Below are positions 62,371-64,000 of a stretch of 64,000 nucleotides of DNA, one piece after another. This DNA comes from Pseudomonadota bacterium (GTDB lineage: Bacteria; Pseudomonadota; Gammaproteobacteria; Xanthomonadales; Rhodanobacteraceae). Under the pieces are notes generated by a model. It had not been told where the DNA came from and did not search any database. It saw nothing but the letters and a program-made list of their open reading frames with translations. How positions within the stretch are numbered: the stretch's first letter is position 1; each line of letters begins with the position of its first letter. The DNA lies in contig JAFEFO010000034.1 in the NCBI GenBank assembly GCA_018240565.1, positions 289,960-353,959 of the forward strand, written 5' to 3'. The position numbers and the translations under genes are program-made.

Positions 62371-62757
62371 ATGAATCTCGTATCCGTATTTTCTGTCGGC
62401 ATTGGTGCCTTCGCTGGTGCCGTGCTGCGCTGGTTGTTCGGCATCTGGTTCAATCCGCTGCTGCCGACCCTGCCGCTGGGCACGCTTGCCGCCAACCTGC
62501 TCGGCGGTTTCATCATCGGTTGCGCGCTGGGCTTGTTCACCCAATTCCAGAGCCTGTCGCCGGAGCTGCGTCTGTTCGTGACCACCGGCTTCTGCGGCGG
62601 CCTGACCACGTTCTCCACATTTTCCGCCGAAACCGTGACCTTGTTCCTGCGCCAGCAGTACGCCTGGGCGATCACGACGGTGTCCGCGCACCTGTTCGGC
62701 TCGCTCGCGATGACGCTGGCAGGCATGATTTTGGTGCGCATCCTGTTCCGCGTCTGA
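62371..62757 (+). CDS. crcB: Fluoride channel CrcB/FluC
   Basis: A 128-residue inner-membrane protein with four helices that forms a dual-topology dimer and exports fluoride. Typical segments are FAGAVLRWLFGIWFN with the N-terminal GAxxR pattern, NLLGGFIIG with the pore-lining Asn, and GFCGGLTTFSTFS with the sodium-site and Phe-box region. A GGGAGAGG site precedes the ATG. Expression should rise when the riboswitch binds fluoride. Confidence 0.95.
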   Translation: MNLVSVFSVGIGAFAGAVLRWLFGIWFNPLLPTLPLGTLAANLLGGFIIGCALGLFTQFQSLSPELRLFVTTGFCGGLTTFSTFSAETVTLFLRQQYAWAITTVSAHLFGSLAMTLAGMILVRILFRV

Positions 62758-62766
62758 GGCCTTCCC

Positions 62767-63093
62767 ATGAACGGCACCCACCTACGCTTTTACACCTACG
62801 AAAACCGCAAGCACGGCAGCAAGCTGATGTACGAATGGCTGCTGGAATTCGCCAAGGCGCGCGGCGTCCACGGCGGCTCGGCGTTTCGTGCGATCGCCGG
62901 ATTCGGCCGACACGGCCAGATGCACGAGCAGCATTTTTTCGAACTCGCCGGGGACGTGCCGGTGCTGGTCGAATTCATCGCGACCGAAGCCGACGCCGAC
63001 GCGCTGATCGCCGCATTGCAAGCCGAGCAGGTGCCATTGTTCTATGCGCGCCTGCCAGCACGATTCGACGAAATCGCCGCGCAACCAACCTGA
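62767..63093 (+). CDS. DUF190 family protein
   Basis: A 108-residue soluble protein. LRFYTYENRKHGSKLMYEWLLEFAKARGVHGGSAFRAIAGFGRHG matches DUF190, a P-II-like fold often next to crcB. It may aid fluoride resistance, but the mechanism is not known. It starts nine bases after crcB. Confidence 0.87.
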   Translation: MNGTHLRFYTYENRKHGSKLMYEWLLEFAKARGVHGGSAFRAIAGFGRHGQMHEQHFFELAGDVPVLVEFIATEADADALIAALQAEQVPLFYARLPARFDEIAAQPT

Positions 63094-63126
63094 GATAATT
63101 CGCGCATCGTGCTAGGCTGATCGGTC

Positions 63127-64000
63127 ATGAGCGCTTCATCGGCCCAACGCCGCATCGAAGGCTTGCTCGCGCAAGCCGGGCTCGCCGCTGGCGGACCGCA
63201 ACCCTGCGATCCGCAAATCCACGATGCGCATTTCTACCATCGCGTCGTCGCGCACGGCTCGCTGGGACTTGGCGAGGCGTACATGGACGGTTGGTGGGAC
63301 GCGGAGGATCTCGACGGCTTCCTGTTCCGCCTGCTCAGCGCGCATCTGGACGAAAAGGTCCACGGCATCGACGATGCCTGGTTGTGGCTGAAGGCCGTAC
63401 TCATCAACATGCAGCGCGGCCACCGCGCGTTCGTCATCGGCGAGCGTCACTACGACACCGGCAACGACCTGTTCCAGGCCATGCTCGGCAAGCGCCTGGT
63501 GTATTCGTGCGGCTACTGGAAGGATGCGCAAGACCTGGACGCCGCGCAGGAAGCCAAGCTCGACCTCGTCTACCGAAAGCTGCAACTCAAACCCGGCCTG
63601 CGCGTGCTCGACATCGGTTGTGGCTGGGGCGAAGCTTTGAAATTCGCCGCCGAACGCTATGGCGTCACGGGCGTGGGCATCACGGTGTCGCACGCCCAGG
63701 CGCAATTCGCGCGCACGCTGTGCAAGGGCCTGCCGATCGAAATCCGCGTGCAGGATTACCGACAGCTCAACGAAAAATTCGACCGCAGTTTTTCCATCGG
63801 CATGTTCGAGCATGTCGGCGTGAAGAACTACCGCACCTATTTCGAAGTCAAGCGCCGCTGCCTCGCCGATGATGGCCTCGCCTTGCTGCACTGCATCGGC
63901 TCGAACGTATCGAGCAACCACACCGACCCGTGGATCGCCAAATATATTTTTCCCAATTCGATGCTGCCCTCGGCCGAACAGATCGCCGCGGCGCGCGAAG
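63127..64000 (+). CDS. cfa: Cyclopropane-fatty-acyl-phospholipid synthase, cut by window end
   Basis: Adds a methylene from SAM across double bonds of membrane phospholipid acyl chains. About 291 residues are visible. The N-terminal region has LGEAYMDGWWDAEDLDGFLFRLL. ERHYDTGNDLFQAML and VYSCGYWKDAQDLDAAQEAKLDLVYRKL lead into the SAM motif VLDIGCGWGEALKFAAERYG. FSIGMFEHVGVKNYRTYF and KYIFPNSMLP are conserved Cfa motifs. It lies 33 bases after DUF190 and its C-terminus is outside the window. Confidence 0.95.
   Translation, partial: MSASSAQRRIEGLLAQAGLAAGGPQPCDPQIHDAHFYHRVVAHGSLGLGEAYMDGWWDAEDLDGFLFRLLSAHLDEKVHGIDDAWLWLKAVLINMQRGHRAFVIGERHYDTGNDLFQAMLGKRLVYSCGYWKDAQDLDAAQEAKLDLVYRKLQLKPGLRVLDIGCGWGEALKFAAERYGVTGVGITVSHAQAQFARTLCKGLPIEIRVQDYRQLNEKFDRSFSIGMFEHVGVKNYRTYFEVKRRCLADDGLALLHCIGSNVSSNHTDPWIAKYIFPNSMLPSAEQIAAARE

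Overview
The window is a gene-dense, high-GC chromosomal segment from a gammaproteobacterium. Gene content and order point to the Lysobacterales (Xanthomonadales), probably a Rhodanobacteraceae-like lineage. The indicators are pilZ-holB-tmk-mltG-pabC-pabB attached to the fab cluster, dnaX-ybaB-recR beside a serine tRNA and the SRP RNA, a kdkA/heptosyltransferase pair, a Slp-type lipoprotein, and secreted proteins ending in an FxxGFE-like tail. This assignment rests on recognised families and synteny, not on a database search. Many neighbouring genes overlap by four bases (ATGA, GTGA or TTGA), and several divergent gene pairs appear to have leaderless starts.

Layout. 1-11.3 kb (minus): fatty-acid and cofactor operon yceD-rpmF-fabH-fabD-fabG-acpP-fabF-pabB-pabC-mltG-tmk-holB-pilZ-glmM (glmM cut by the window edge), without plsX between rpmF and fabH. 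11.3-18 kb: a coiled-coil membrane protein with yceF/maf, a convergent GT39-like transferase, then a moxR-DUF58-tgpA operon. 18-25.6 kb: Slp lipoprotein, GT4 glycosyltransferase overlapping a PAP2 phosphatase, an ECF-like sigma factor overlapping a transmembrane Ser/Thr kinase, and a secreted beta-helix protein. 25.6-31 kb: HIT protein, recR, ybaB, dnaX, tRNA-Ser(GGA), SRP RNA and a secreted zinc metallopeptidase. 31-36 kb: a chain of kdkA, an MBL-fold hydrolase and moaA-moaC-moaD-moaE, divergent from a heptosyltransferase. 36-38 kb: DUF6165, a hicB-hicA pair beside tRNA-Ser(CGA), a methyltransferase and a Gly/Tyr-rich secreted protein.

38-48 kb: rlmKL, an esterase and an amidase with mirror-image starts, tesB, a DUF2007-like protein, bpt, an exported transglutaminase-like protein, and a five-gene run of SPFH protein, small membrane protein, Arc-like regulator, alpha/beta hydrolase and VanY-type peptidase. 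48-52 kb: penicillin acylase-family protein with a palindromic operator, and a DUF433/DUF5615 toxin-antitoxin-like pair with its own inverted repeat. 52-58 kb: a Gld-type ABC system (ATPase, permease, GldG-like, DUF4340). 58-64 kb: SRPBCC protein, NarL-type two-component system, GNAT protein, two small uncharacterised proteins, fluoride riboswitch-crcB-DUF190, and a cyclopropane fatty acid synthase cut by the window end.

Five copies of a dispersed inverted-repeat element (GTCATTCCGGC arm type) lie between genes, and one appears to supply the recR start codon. The least explained elements are the sigma-kinase module with nearby secreted proteins sharing a C-terminal tail, the SPFH module behind an AT-rich operator, and the apparent leaderless head-to-head promoters. 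No CRISPR array, phage or insertion sequence was seen.
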